Assembly (NCBI RefSeq): GCF_022539505.1
Contig: NC_061510.1
Span: 229,783,322-229,847,321, forward strand
Reading direction: 5' to 3'
Source: Lolium rigidum
Taxonomy: Eukaryota > Streptophyta > Magnoliopsida > Poales > Poaceae
Length of the DNA: 64,000 nt
Shown here: piece by piece, positions 35,710 through 48,615 of the stretch
How positions within the stretch are numbered: the stretch's first letter is position 1
How the letters are laid out: each line of letters opens with the position of its first letter
Notes under the pieces: model-generated
Told to the model about the DNA's origin: nothing
Databases searched by the model: none
What the model saw: the letters and a program-made list of their open reading frames with translations, nothing else
Translations under genes and position numbers: made by a program

Positions 35710-36701
35710 GTGGCGAGCTTTGGCACGGTGGCCAGGGCAGGAGAGGAAGGGAGAGAGGGGAGGTGCGTCGGGGTGGCGACATGGCCGGCATGGCCATGCC
35801 CTAGCTTGCCCTCCTCTCTCCTTAGGTTTACTATGGGTCATTAAGTGTGAGAGGGAACCAGGGGACCAAGTAGGATAGTTTGGGGTAGATTAGAGTAGTG
35901 TAGATCACTATTTAGCATAGTGTCAAATAGTTCCATATTTGGAATTTGCAAATTTATCCAAGTTTTGAGTGAATTCAAATGGTGGCAAGATTTGAATTGT
36001 GTGTGTTTAGCTAAGTTGTATTTGACCAGAGATGATGAGAGGTGGTGGTGGAATTGTTAAATTCAAAGAATTGCAAATTTGGCTAAGTGTGAGATTGTTC
36101 CACTTAATAAAAAGTGCCAACTTTGGATGAGCATAGCATTTGATCTACAAAGAATTTGGCATGGTGATCTTTACAAAAAGTGTTCACCTTGATGTGCTCT
36201 TGGATGAGGTGCAAAGAGTTGACAAAGTTACTTTGAAAATTTTGAATTGCAAGGGCTCAAAGTAGGGGTCAGACTATAAATGGCAGATTTGACCATTATC
36301 ATATGTGAGCTAAATTTGAGTTTGAAATTCATTTGATTTATGTTTCTTTGATTCCAAAAGTTGTAATAAGTGTTTAGTAACATTATTCAACTAGTGGTGA
36401 AGACCAAAATGGTCTAGGGTCAAAATTTATAAAAATGGCATAGGCCATATGTGAGGGTTTTAGGGTTTTTCTTTTATTTGATTTCTTTCTCTTTTTGATT
36501 TATTTGGTTGGTGATCTTCACATGATCACATTAGGGTTTTAGGGTATAGCACATACACATAATAACAATCATGATGGAATATCAATCAAATGCACAAGTC
36601 CTATGCATGGCACTATATGCAATTTAAAAAGTTTTTGTTGGTTTGAATTTTTGCTCTCTGGAATCTTCTAACTTTCTTTTATTGAAATTTGGGATGTTAC
36701 A

Positions 36702-36717
36702 AACCCTTCCCCCTTAC
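36702..36717 (-). promoter_or_regulatory. Gypsy polypurine tract
   Basis: Minus strand GTAAGGGGGAAGGGTT lies directly before the 3' LTR start at 36701. Confidence 0.88.
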
Positions 36718-39452
36718 AAAAGATCTCGTCCCGAGATCTAAAAGAAAGTTAGGTACTAAAGAGATCTGGGTACTCCTTCTTCATGAAGTCTTCGCGTTCC
36801 CAGGTGGCTTCATCTTCAGTATGATTGCTCCACTGTATCTTCAGAAACTTGATGCTTCGGGTGCGGGTGGTTCGGTAAGCTTCCTCCAGGATGCGAATCG
36901 GCGCTTCGCGGTATGTCAGGTCCTTGTTGATATCCACCGATCGGTGATCGATGTTCTTGAACACTTCGGTCTTCTCAGGGACTTCAAGGCACTTCCGGAG
37001 GAGTGAGATGTGAAATATGTCGTGCACATCCGACATTTCTTCGGGCAACTCCAGTTGATAAGATACTTCACCTCGGCGGCTGAGGACTTTGAAAGGTCTG
37101 ACATATCGGGGTGCGAGCTTTCCTTTCAGCTGAAACCTCTGCATTCCTTTCAAGGGGGATACCTTGAGATAGACGAAATCTCCGATCTCGAAGGTCATCT
37201 CCCGACGTCTCTTGTCGGCGTAGCTCTTCTGTCTTGATTGCGCCGTCTTGAGGTACTCGCGAATCTTGTGCACTTTCTCTTCAGCTTCACGAAGAACATC
37301 TGGGCCAAAAACTTGGCTTTCTCCGACTTCCGACCAGTTCAGGGGGGTACGGCATTTCCTTCCGTACAAGGCTTCAAAGGGGGCCATCTGCAGGCTAGCT
37401 TGATAGCTGTTGTTGTAAGAGAATTCTGCGTAAGGTAAGCAGTCTTCCCACTTGGATCCATACTCCAGTACACATGCTCTCAGCATGTCCTCCAATATCT
37501 GGTTGACTCTCTCGATCCGTCCGTCGGTCTGAGGGTGATAGGCGGTGCTGAAATTCAGACGGGTTCCTAGTCCTTCGTGCACTTTCTGCTAGAATGTTGA
37601 AGTGAACTGTGATCCTCTATCTGACACTATCGACTTCGGGGTTCCATGCAGGGCGACTATTCTGGAGATGTACAACTCAGCTAACTTTGGGCCTTGGTAT
37701 GTGGTCTTGACGGCGATGAAATGGGCTACCTTGGTCAGTCTATCGACAACTACCCATATTGAATCATTGCCTTTGCTGGATTTGGGCAGTCCGGTGATAA
37801 AGTCCATTCCTACGGAGTCCCACTTCCATTCTGGAATCTGCAGTGGTTGTAGCAGTCCGGCGGGTCGTTGATGTTCTGCCTTGACTCTCTGACAGATGTC
37901 ACACTTGGCGATGTAGCTACCGATTTCTCTCTTCATTCCATGCCACCAGAATTGCTCCTTCAGGTCTTGATACATCTTGGTACCTCCGGGGTGGATTGAG
38001 TAAAGGGTGTCATGGGCTTCTTGCAGGATGACTTGCTTCAAGTCTGAGTCCAATGGTACGCAGAGGCGTTCTTTGTACCAAAGAACTCCGGCTTCATCTA
38101 CGGTGAATCCGGGGGCTTTTCCTGCGGCTATCTATTTCTTGATTCCGTCAATGCTAGCGTTGTCCTTCTGGGCTTCCTTGATTTGGCTAACCAAGGTGGG
38201 TTGGAGTTCTATGCTGGCTAGGAATCCTTCACTAACAAGTTCTAGGCGAAATTGTTCAAACTCTTGATACAGGCTGGGCTGCTCGGTTGCGATCATGGAA
38301 TTCAACTGGCACGGCAGTCGACTCAAAGCATCCGCTACCACATTGGCCTTGCCGGGGTGGTAGTGAATCTCCATGTCGTAATCCTTGATCAATTCGATCC
38401 ATCGGTGTTTTCTCATGTTCATCTCCTTCTGGGTGAAGATATATTTCAGGCTCTTGTGGTCGGAGTAGATCTCGCATCGATTACCCATGAGGTAATGACG
38501 CCAAACTTTCAAGGCTAGGACCACGGCTGCAAGCTCGAGGTCGTGGGTTGGGTAGTTCTGTTCATGTTGTTTCAGCTGTCTTGAAAGGTAGGATACAACT
38601 CTGCCTTCTTGCATAAGCACACATCCAAGACCAGTCTTGGAGGCGTCACAATATACGTCAAAGGGCTTGGCGATGTCTGGCATGATTAGGATTGGGGCTG
38701 TTGTCAGTCTACTCTTGAGCTGTTGGAAGCTCTCTTCACATTTGTCAGTCCACTCAAACTTCTTGTCCTTTTTCAACAGTTGGGTCATTGGTCGAGCGAT
38801 GCTCGAAAAGCCTTCTACAAATCTGCGGTAATATCCGGCTAATCCAAGAAAAGCGCGGACCTCGGTTTGGGTGGTTGGGGCTTGCCATTCCATAACAGTT
38901 TTGATCTTGGCGGGACCTACGACAATTCCTCCTGCAGACAAGATATGTCCCAGGAATCCTACTTCCTCCAACAAAAACTCACACTTGCTGAACTTGGCAT
39001 ACAACTTGTGGTATCTAAGGGTTTCTAGGATAGTCTCCAAATGTTGTTCATGTTCCTCTTCGGACTTAGAGTATACAAGGATGTCATCGATGAAGACAAC
39101 GACAAACTTGTCCAAAAAGTTCATGAAGATCTTATTCATGAGATTCATGAAATAAGCGGAGGCATTGGTTAATCCAAACGACATGACGTTGTACTCATAC
39201 AACCCATATCTGGTGGTGAAGGCAGTTTTTGGAATGTCGGTGGCTCGGATCTTCAGCTGATGATATCCAGTTCTAAGGTCTATCTTGGAGAAAACTTTGG
39301 CTCCGGTTAGTTGATCAAACAGGTCTTCTATCTTGGGTAGGGGGTATTTGTTTTTGATGGTGACATCGTTAAGCTTACGATAGTCCGTACATAAACGATT
39401 GGCACCATCCTTCTTGTCCACAAACAAAACTGGGGATCTCCAGGGGGATGCA

Positions 39453-40980
39453 TGATACGTCCCCGACGTATCCATAATTTCTGTCGTTCCATGCTTGTTT
39501 TATGACAATACTTACATGTTTTGCTTGCACTTTATGATGTTTTTATGTGTTTTCCGGAACTAACCTATTAACGAGATGCCACAGTGCCAGTTCCTATTTT
39601 CTGCTGTTTTTGGTTCCAGAAAGGCTATTCGGGCAATATTCTCGGAATTGGACGAAATCAACGCCAAACCTCCTATTTTCTCCGGAAGGCTCCAGAACAC
39701 CGAAGAAGAGTCGGAGAGGGGCCGGGGGCCACCACACCACATGGCGGCGCGGGCCAGGCCTAGGCCGCGCCGGCCTAGGGTGTGGCGCCCCCAGGTGCCC
39801 CCCTGCACCGCCTCTTCGCCTATAAAAGCCCTTTCGACCTAAAAACGCAGTACCAATTGACGAAACTCCAGAAAGACTCCGTGGGCGCCGCCACCGTCGC
39901 GAAACTCCAATTCGGGGACGGAACTCGTCCCGCACCCTGCCGGGACGGGGAAGTGCTCCCGGAAGCCATCTCCATCAACGCCACCGCCTCCGCCATGCTC
40001 CGTGAGTAGTTCCCCCATGGACTACGGGTTCTAGCGAGTAGCTATGTCGGTATTCTCTCCCCCATGTACTTCAATACAATGGTCTCATGAGCTGCCTTAC
40101 ATGATTGAGATTCATCCGATGTAATCGGTGTTGTGTTTGTTGGGATCCGATGGATGATACATTATGATTAGTCTATCTATAAAGTTTGTGAAGTTATTGT
40201 TGCTGCAATCTTGTCATGCTTAATGCTTGTCACTAGGGCCCGAGTGGCATGATCTTAGATTTGAGCTCTATACTTATTGCTTAGATTGTATCTACAAGTT
40301 GTATGCACATGTCACTCGTCCGGAACCAATGGCCCCGAAGTGACGTAAATCGGGACAACCGGAGGGAATGGTAGTGATGTGAGGATCACATGTTTTCACG
40401 GTGTGTTAATGCTTTGCTCCGGTACTCTATTAAAAGGAGTACCTTAATATCCAGATAGTTTCCCTTGAGGCCCTGGCTGCCACCGGCTGGTAGGACAAAA
40501 GATGTTGTGCAAGTTTCTCATTGCGAGCACGTACGACTATATACGGAAAACATGCCTACATAATTAATAAGCCCGATGTTCTTTCTTAATGCTTTATCAA
40601 TCCTATCAATTGCCCAACCGTAATTTGTTCACCCAACACTTGTTATTGGAGAGTTACCACTAGTGTAGATCGCTGGGAACCCCGGTCCATCTTTCATCAT
40701 CATATACTTGTTCTACATGTCATTGGAAGTAGTATCAACTATCTTCTCGTGCCATTGCTCTCATATTGCTATTACTGCTGCTGTGTTACTGTTACTACTG
40801 CTCTCATATTACTGCTACTTTCACATCACCCCTGTTGCTAGTGCTTTTCCAGTGCGACTGAATTGACAACTCGGTTGTTAAGGCTTATAAGTATTCTTTA
40901 CCTCCCCTTGTGTCGAATCAATAAATTGGGTTATACTACCCTCGAAGACTATCGCGATCCCCTATACTTGTGGGTTATCA
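39453..40980 (+). repeat. Element C 5' LTR
   Basis: 1,528 bp. A TATA box TATAAAAG lies at 39821-39828, after a GC-rich palindromic tract. Confidence 0.94.
39821..39828 (+). promoter_or_regulatory. Element C LTR TATA box
   Basis: TATAAAAG about 370 bp into the LTR, conserved in both copies. Confidence 0.7.
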
Positions 40981-40991
40981 AGACAGTTTTC

Positions 40992-41008
40992 TGGCGCCGT
41001 TGCCGGGG
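40992..41008 (+). promoter_or_regulatory. Element C primer-binding site (tRNA-Asp)
   Basis: TGGCGCCGTTGCCGGGG, fully complementary to the tRNA-Asp 3' end, 11 bases inside the LTR. Confidence 0.9.
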
Positions 41009-41246
41009 AGGCATAGCTCTACTCATAAGTTCACCTGGGGAGTACACTCTACCTCTCTCTCTGTTTTATTTTGTTTTGTTTTGTTTAGTTTACTTTTGCC
41101 TAGTTTATTTGTGCTTAGTTTATTTCTGTCTAGTATTATTTTCCTTAGTTTACTTTTGCTTAGTTTATTTTCGTCTTGTTTTATTTGTCTCATATACCCA
41201 AAAATCCATAAAAATTTGAAAAACCGAAAAATTAAAAACTGCTGTT

Positions 41247-42623
41247 ATGGGAGAACCTACAACCTACTTGGAGCTTATAGAATGTTATAATAATTATAGA
41301 GAATCAAGAACTGGTAGAATAATGAGTGCTATGATAGAGAAATTAAATACAATTGCTAGAATCTTGCTTAGACGCCATGATATAAACTGTTGCTCTCAAC
41401 AGGATACTAAACATCTTAAATTTCAATGTGGCTCTAGTGAGGAATTTTTAATTAAGAACTATAATCGGAATTGCTATATTCATTATGGGTTCGAAGAGGT
41501 AGAACAATTTGTCTTATTTATGGGAGCCTCCGAGATAGAATCCTTCATGGTTGAGAATTATGAAACTTGTGCTATTTGTAAAGACCTTAAAGATTATGTC
41601 TCTACTATCCTTAATTCTTGCATAGAATGCTACAGTAGGAATCCTTATATCCTTGATTATAAAGAGAGACACATTAATGCACAAGAATACACTCACAATT
41701 TGCAGGAACCGGTGGAAGAAGAAACTGATGAACCTGAAAGCTCATTGGATGAAAAAGAGGAGGAAATTGATGAAATTGAAAGCTCATTGGATGAAAAGGA
41801 AGAGGAGAGCGACGAACAAAAGGAGGAAGAATGGATTAGCTACCCATGCCAACCTTCTAATGAGAGTAACTCTTCATCTCTTACATTATTTGATTGTCCT
41901 CCATGCTTACCGAAAGAGGTTGAATGTTATGTTCCTGTGGATTCTCTTGAAATATTGCCTATGAGTAAAACTTGTGAAAATAATTGTGCTACTGTTATTT
42001 ATGATAATCCATGCTATTTTGATAAACCTTATGATAATGCTTTGTTTGTGCCTGATGTCGAAATGCATGGTACTAAAGAATTTTGTTTGGCAAATGTTTA
42101 TGATAAAGCTCTAGATGATGGTCCTATGTTACTTGATACTATTAATTGTACTACTAATGAAAATGGGATTGGAGAGTTCTTGACTTATTCTATGAGTCCC
42201 ATATCTATTGAGATTGATCAACTACCTTGTTATATTATTAATAAAAGTAAGTTTGAAAGTTTTAATTCCACTATTCTTGAACTTGATAAAAATTATATGT
42301 TTGTGGATCATGAAAAGTATGCTGCATGTGATAGCTATATTGTTTAGTTTGTTCATGAAGCTACTGAAAATTATTATGAGAGAGGAAAATATGGTAGTAG
42401 AAATTTTCATGGTACTAAAACACCTCTCTATGTGCTTAAAATTTTGAAGCTACACCTGTTTTATCTTCTTATGCTTGTCACTTTGTTCTTCATGAATTTA
42501 TTTGTGTACAAGACTCCTTTGCATAGGAAGCATGTTAGACTTAAATGTGTTTTGGATTTGCTTCTTGATGCTCTCTTTTGCTTCAAATACTATTTCTTGC
42601 GAGTGCATCATCGAAACTGCTGA
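41247..42623 (+). pseudogene. Element C internal ORF with one in-frame TAG
   Basis: The first open part is 366 codons from ATG 41247. TAG at 42345-42347 interrupts it, and the same frame then runs on for 91 codons to 42623. The N-terminal about 330 residues are unrelated to B and D and hold a duplicated acidic block (ESSLDEKEEEIDE / ESSLDEKEEESDE) and many Cys. The part around and after the stop is the C-terminal domain shared with B and D (YYERGKYGSRNFHGTK, PLYVLKILKLHLFYLL, HRKHVRLKCVLDLLLDALFC). Elements B and D have Glu at the stop position. Alternatives are a simple inactivating mutation or stop-codon readthrough. The function is unknown. Confidence 0.65.
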
Positions 42624-43243
42624 GCCCATCTTAATGGCTATAAAGAAAGCAACTTCTTTGGAGATAACCCATGTGTTATTTTGCTACAGTACTTTATTTT
42701 ATATTTGTGTTTTGGAAGTTGTTTACTACTGTAGCAACCTCTCCTTATCTTAGTTTTGTGTTTTGTTGTGCCAAGTGAAGTCTCTAATCGAAGGTTGATA
42801 CTAGATTTGGATTTCTGCGCAGAAACAGATTTCTTTACTGTCACGAATCTGGGCAAAATTCTCTGTAGGTAACTCAGAAAATTATGCCAATTTACGTGAG
42901 TGATCCTCAGATATGTACGCAACTTTCATTAGTTTTGAGTTTTCTGATTTGAGCAACGGAAGTATTTTATTAAAATTCGTCTTTACTGGCTGTTCTGTTT
43001 TGGCAGATTCTGTCTCTGTTTTTTGCATTGTCTCTTGTGGACTTTAAGCGAGGTTTTCTAGACGTAGAGGGCTGTAGCTAATGTTTTATTGAGTTCTTGC
43101 AATGTGCCAATACAGGACCAAGGTGGATTCAAATTTTTTGAGTACTAACCCCTCTAATGAAGTTTATGAGAAGTTTGTTGTGAAGGAAGTTTTCAAGGGT
43201 CAAGAGAGGAGGATGATATATGATCAAGAAGAGTGAAAAGTCT

Positions 43244-43328
43244 AAGCTTGGGGATGCCCCCGTGGTTCATCCCTGCATATTTCAAGAAGACTCAAGCGTC
43301 TAAGCTTGGGGATGCCCAAGGCATCCCC
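43244..43328 (+). promoter_or_regulatory. Element C internal PPT-like 14-mers and hairpin
   Basis: AAGCTTGGGGATGC at 43244-43257 and 43302-43315; hairpin GGGGATGCC / GGCATCCCC at 43308-43328. Confidence 0.75.
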
Positions 43329-45043
43329 TTCTTCATCAACTTATCAGGTTCCTCCCCTGAAACTATATTTTTATTCGGTCACATCATATGTGCTTTACTT
43401 GGAGCGTCTGTGTGTTTATTTTCATTTTGTTTTTGTTTGAATAAGATCGGATCCTAGCAATCCTTGTTTGGGAGAGAGACACGCTCCGCTTTTTCATATG
43501 AACACTTGTTCTTCGTTTTACCTTTAATGTTCAATGATAAAAGTTGGAAGCTACAATACTTATTGTTTGGTTGGGAAAAGAAAATGCCTTATATGTTGTG
43601 GATAATTTGACACTTGGCAATTGTTTTGAGCTCTTAAGTAGATCATTTAAGTTTTTGCATGTAGTTTAAACCTATTAGTGGAGAACTACCGTAAAGCTTG
43701 TTAAAATTGGTTTGCATAATTGATTTCTCTTAAGGTCTAGATATTTTCTGCTAAAGTGTTTGAGCAACAAGGAAGACAGTGTAGAGTATTATAATGCTTG
43801 CAATATGTTCTTATGTAAGTTTTGCTGTACCGGTTCATACTTGTGTTTGCTTCAAACAACCTTGCTAGCCTAAGCCTTGTATCGAGAGGGAATACTTCTC
43901 ATGCATCCAAAATCCTTGAGCCAACCACTATGCCAATTGTGTCCACCATACCTACCTACTATGTGGTATTTCCTGCCATTCCAAAGTAAATTGCTTGAGT
44001 GCTACCTTTAAATAATTCAAAATGCTTCTCAATTTGTGTTAATGTTTTATAGCTCATGAGGAAGTATGTGGTGTTTAGCTTTCAACCTTGTCATTTACTT
44101 TTGACGGACTCTCATATGGACTAGTGGCACATCCGCTTATCCAATAATTTTGCAAAAAGAGTCGGCAATGGGATTCCCAGTCCCGAATTAATTAAACTAA
44201 ATAGACACTCCTCCATGGTATGTGATTGTTGGAAGGCACCCGAAGGATTCGGTTAGCCATGGCTTGTGTAAGCAAAGGTTGGGGGAGTGTCATCATCATA
44301 ATAAAACTAAAATAAAAAGGCACTCCTTCATGGTATGAGATTGTTGGGAGGCACCCGAGGATTCGGTTAGCCATGGTTTGTGAAAGAAAGGTTGGAAGGA
44401 GTGCCACCCAAAAATAAAAATTCATGGGAGCCGCTCTTGAAAGTCCGGTTGGCGAGGTAGTTAGTGTACCCATTACCATTCGTTGACAACAACAAACACC
44501 TCTCAAAATTTTACTTTTTATGCTCTCTTTATGTTTTCAAAACCAAAGCTCTAGCACAAATATAGCAATCGATGCTTTCCTCTTTGAAGGACCATTCTTT
44601 TACTTTATGTTGAGTCAGTTTACCTACTTCCTTCCACCTTAGAAGCAAACACTTGTGTTAACTGTGCATTGATTCTTACATACTTGCATATTTGCATTCA
44701 TCATATTACTTTATGTTGACAATGTCCATGAGATATGCATGTTGAAAGTTGAAAGCAATCGCTGAAACTTATATCTTCCTTTGTGTTGCTTCGATGCCTT
44801 TACTTTGAATTTATTGCTTTATGAGTTAACTCTTATGCAAGAATTTTGATGCTTGTCTTGAAAGTACTCTTCATGAAAAGTTTTGCTATATGTTATCTAC
44901 TTGTTAGCAACTATAGATCATTGCCTTGAGTCACTTCATTCATTTCATATGCTTTGTAATAGTATGATCAAGGTTATGTAAGTAGTATGTCACTACAGAA
45001 ATTATTCTTTTTATCGTTTACCTGCTCGGGACGAGCAGGAAAT

Positions 45044-45057
45044 AAGCTTGGGGATGC
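45044..45057 (+). promoter_or_regulatory. Element C PPT-position motif
   Basis: AAGCTTGGGGATGC directly before the 3' LTR. Confidence 0.75.
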
Positions 45058-46590
45058 TGATACGTCCCCGACGTATCCATAATTTCTGTCGTTCCATGCT
45101 TGTTTTATGACAATACTTACATGTTTTGCTTGCACTTTATGATGTTTTTATGTGTTTTCCGGAACTAACCTATTAACGAGATGCCACAGTGCCAGTTCCT
45201 CGTTTTTCGCTGTTTTTGGTTCCGTGAAAGGCTATTCGGGCAATATTCTCGGAATTGGACGAAATCAACGCCAAACCTCCTATTTTCTCCGGAAGGCTCC
45301 GAACACCGAAGAAGAGTCGGAGAGGGGCCAGGGGGCCACCACACCACATGGCGGCGCGGGCCAGGCCTAGGCCGCGCCGGCCTAGGGTGTGGCGCCCCCA
45401 GGTGCCCCCCTGCACCGTCTCTTCGCCTATAAAAGCCCTTTCGACCTAAAAACGCAGTACCAATTGACGAAACTCCAGAAAGACTCCAGGGGCGCCGCCA
45501 CCGTCGCGAAACTCCAATTCGGGGGACAGAACTCTGTCCCGGCACCCCGCCGGGACGGGGAAGTGCCCCGGAAGCCATCTCCATCAACGCCACCGCCTCC
45601 GCCATGCTCCGTGAGTAGTTCCCCCATGGACTACGGGTTCTAGCGAGTAGCTATGTCGGTATTCTCTCCCCCATGTACTTCAATACAATGGTCTCATGAG
45701 CTGCCTTACATGATTGAGATTCATCTGATGTAATCGGTGTTGTGTTTGTTGGGATCCGATGGATGATACATTATGATTAGTCTATCTATAAAGTTTGTGA
45801 AGTTATTGTTGCTGCAATCTTGTCATGCTTAATGCTTGTCACTAGGGCCCGAGTGGCATGATCTTAGATTTGAGCTCTATACTTATTGCTTAGATTGTAT
45901 CTACAAGTTGTATGCACATGTCACTGTCCGGAACCAATGGCCCCGAAGTGACAGAAATCGGGACAACCGGAGGGAATGGTAGTGATGTGAGGATCACATG
46001 TTTTCACGGTGTGTTAATGCTTTGCTCCGGTACTCTATTAAAAGGAGTACCTTAATATCCAGTAGATTCCTTTGAGGCCCGGCTGCCACCGGCCGGTAGG
46101 ACAAAAGATGTTGTGCAAGTTTCTCATTGCGAGCACGTACGACTATATACGGAAAACATGCCTACATAATTAATAAGCCTGATGTTCTTTCTTAATGCTT
46201 TATCAATCCTATCAATTGCCCAACCGTAATTTGTTCACCCAACACTTGTTATTGGAGAGTTACCACTAGTGTAGATCGCTGGGAACCCCGGTCCATCTTG
46301 TCATCATCATATACTTGTTCTACATGTCATTGGAAGTAGTATCAACTATCTTCTCGTGCCATTGCTCTCATATTGCTATTACTCGCTCACGTGTTACTCG
46401 TTACTACTGCTCTCATATTATCGCTACTTTCACATCACCCCTGTTGCTAGTGCTTTTCCAGGTGCAGCTGAATTGACAACTCAGTTGTTAAGGCTTATAA
46501 GTATTCTTTACCTCCCCTTGTGTCGAATCAATAAATTGGGTTATACTACCCTCGAAGACTATCGCGATCCCCTATACTTGTGGGTTATCA
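45058..46590 (+). repeat. Element C 3' LTR
   Basis: 1,533 bp. The TATA box copy is at 45428-45435. Confidence 0.94.
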
Positions 46591-47276
46591 ATGCACTAGG
46601 TCTAATCAGACCTTTGGCTAACATATCATCTATCTGTTTCTTCAGCTCCACAAGCTCTGTTGTGTTCATGTTGTAGGCTCTCTGGGCTATAGGTCTAGTT
46701 CCGGGGATTAACTCGATGATGAACTCGATATCCCGATCCGGGGGCATACCGGGTAGATCATCCGGAAACACATCAGGATAGCGACAAACGACCCTGATTT
46801 GATCCAGAGTTGGCTTGGATACACTTTGGTTGCAGGTGAATTTTCTGGGTAGTCTTTCAGAGACATGTTCTACTATGATACCTGTGCTGCTAGTCATGGT
46901 GATGGCTTTCTTGGCACAATCTATCAATCCATTGTGTTTTGACATCCAGTCCATTCCTAGTACGACTTCCAAACCTTTGGTTCCCAGAATGATTAGATTG
47001 GCATAGAAATCTACATCATGGATTTTGATGGGTACATTTTTGCAAAATTTTCTGGCTTTGGTGGTTGATCCGGGAATTTGAACTATCATAACATGCTTCA
47101 AACTGATGGGTTGAATTTTACTTGTTGATGCAAAGTCTTCAGTGACAAAAGAATGAGATGCTCCGGAATCAAACAACACTCTGGCAGGGATGTGGTTGAC
47201 AGAAAACATACCCAGTACAACATCTGGTGCTTCCTGGGCTTCTTCGGCGTTCATGTGGTAGAGACGGCCGTTGCGG

Positions 47277-48378
47277 TTATTGGGGTTGTTGGGGGCGAAC
47301 TTCTTGCCGGTGGAGACACGGCGTTGCTCGCTGAGCAGGTGCAGCGGTGTTGCCTGCGAGCTTGGCGAGCCTCTTGGGACACTCGTTGGAGTAGTGCCCC
47401 ACTACACCACACTCATAACAAGTGATGGTGGCCTTGTCCTTGGTCGCAACGGGGATGGCGTTGCTTCCGGTTCTGGGAGCGGTGTTGGTGTTGTTGTTGT
47501 TGTTGGGGGCTCTGGGCGGAACGCGGTTGTAGTTGTTGCTGTTGTACCCTCCTGGCTTGGAGTTTCCTCCACTCTGGTTCTGATAACCGGGGCGCGAGTT
47601 CTGCATCGGGGGTTTGTTGTTGTTTCTCGGAGTGAAACCTCCGCTTGAGCTAGGGCGATACTTCTGGGCATTGCTTGACCCACTCTGGTGCATCATACAG
47701 CGCTTGCGGTTCTCATTGGCTTGCCTCCATCTGGATGGCGGAGTCAACAAGGGCTTCAAGGTCGGCGAAGGGGATGTTGACGAGGACAGTCCGCATCTCA
47801 TCATGCAGTCCGTTCAGGAATCTCTCCTGCCTCTTCTCGGTGGTGTCGGTCTCGTCGGGGGTGTACCTTGACAGTGTAAGGAACTTATCGCGGTATTCTA
47901 CCACCGTCATGCGACCTTGCTTCAGTTCACGGAACTCATCCCTCATCTTTTTGATAAGACCCGGGGGTACATGGTACTTGCTGAACTTGAGCTTGAAATC
48001 CTCCCAAGTCATGAACTGACCTCCGTTCATGGCACGGGTGCTGGTCCACCAAGCGCGGGCTGGTCCGGCGAGATAGTGGGTTGCAAACAAAACCTTCTCA
48101 TTGGCTTCCACTCCAGCTACTTCCAAGTTATTCTCCATAGTCTGGAGCCAGTCGTCGGTGTCGAGGGGTTCCTCCGTCTTGCTAAACACCGGAGGGTTGG
48201 TGTTCTGAAAGTTCTTGAGCTTGGATCCGGGGTGGTCATGATTTCCAGGGCCTTGATTGGCAATGTTCTGCAAGGCTGCGATGTTGGCTTGGCGTTCAGC
48301 TCTTTCTGTCTCCCTGTCGGCAAGCAGGGTTTGCAGCAGTTGCATCATCGCATCGTTGGTGCGATTGGGAGGGGCCAT
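47277..48378 (-). pseudogene. Gypsy gag, frameshifted
   Basis: Starts at ATG 48378 (MAPPNRTNDAMMQLLQTL). A retrotransposon gag domain follows (DTDDWLQTMENNLEVAGV, FATHYLAGPARAWWTSTR, FREL-KQGRMTVVEYRDKF). The frame breaks near 47715-47735, after SAIQME, probably by a small deletion. The next frame continues through an Asn/Gly/Pro-rich linker to the CCHC zinc knuckle CYECGVVGHYSNEC near 47365-47410. A second break near 47335, where the plus strand reads GCTCGCTGAGC, separates it from protease. Confidence 0.88.
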
Positions 48379-48615
48379 CTGAAGATAGAGAAGATCATGA
48401 GATAAGAGGGAACATTTCTATGGTTTATTTTGAGTAAGTTTGAAAACATTTGAAACTTGTAATCTTTTCATGACAAACATAACATTCATTCATTCATTCA
48501 TTCAACACACATTACAAACTAACACACTCATACTCCATGGTTTTAAGAACCATTCTCATGCTACGATACAAAGGACGGGATACAACTCACACCTACATAA
48601 GTGAAACTAGTGCAA

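Larger units (their letters stand above)
18969..36701 (-). repeat. Gypsy 3' LTR (left), in three pieces
   Basis: Pieces are 18969-19203, 25889-28935 and 35715-36701, split by element A (TSD GTCCA, 19199-19203/25884-25888) and element B (TSD GTGGC, 28931-28935/35710-35714). Rejoined it is about 4.27 kb and aligns along its length with the right LTR. A copy of the TATA-like motif lies at 28480-28487 (TATAAATA on the minus strand). Confidence 0.92.
39453..46590 (+). mobile_element. Non-autonomous LTR element C, inserted in Gypsy RT
   Basis: 7,138 bp with TSD ATGCA (39448-39452 and 46591-46595). Plus sense: 5' LTR 39453-40980, PBS 40992-41008, ORF 41247-42623 with one stop, PPT-position motif 45044-45057, 3' LTR 45058-46590. 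Its LTRs begin TGATACGTCCCCGACGTATC, a variant of the start in A, B and D. Confidence 0.94.
36749..47335 (-). pseudogene. Gypsy pol (protease, RT, RNase H, integrase, chromodomain), interrupted
   Basis: Sense is minus. Protease has LFDSGASHSFV near 47150. RT begins before 46596, is broken by element C (39453-46590, TSD ATGCA), and resumes at 39447 with [15 protein letters not shown]. The two halves rejoin in frame because insert plus TSD (7143 bp) is divisible by three. The RT active site is FIDD at about 39083-39094, followed by RNase H ([16 protein letters not shown]). Integrase shows an H-H-C-C zinc region (CDICQ near 37910), then MDFITGL, VSDRGSQF and HPQTDGRIERVNQ. A chromodomain ends the protein (WSNHTEDEATWERED). 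In-frame TAG codons lie at 38132-38134 and 37589-37591 (in place of a Trp in TSTF*QKVHEG). The true stop is 36749-36751. Confidence 0.92.

Noticed and set aside
39450..39475. Apparent start MDTSGTYHA of the RT frame
   Set aside because: These codons are antisense LTR sequence of element C; the RT frame in fact continues from the other side of the insertion (before 46596).
40863..41219. Open frame spanning the element C LTR end and leader
   Set aside because: It crosses the LTR/PBS border, is made of T-rich repeats (TAGTTTATTT-type) and has no conservation in A, B or D.
48481..48505. (ATTC)n run resembling a CRISPR-like or regulatory repeat
   Set aside because: A short microsatellite between two Gypsy ORFs; no spacers or ordered units.
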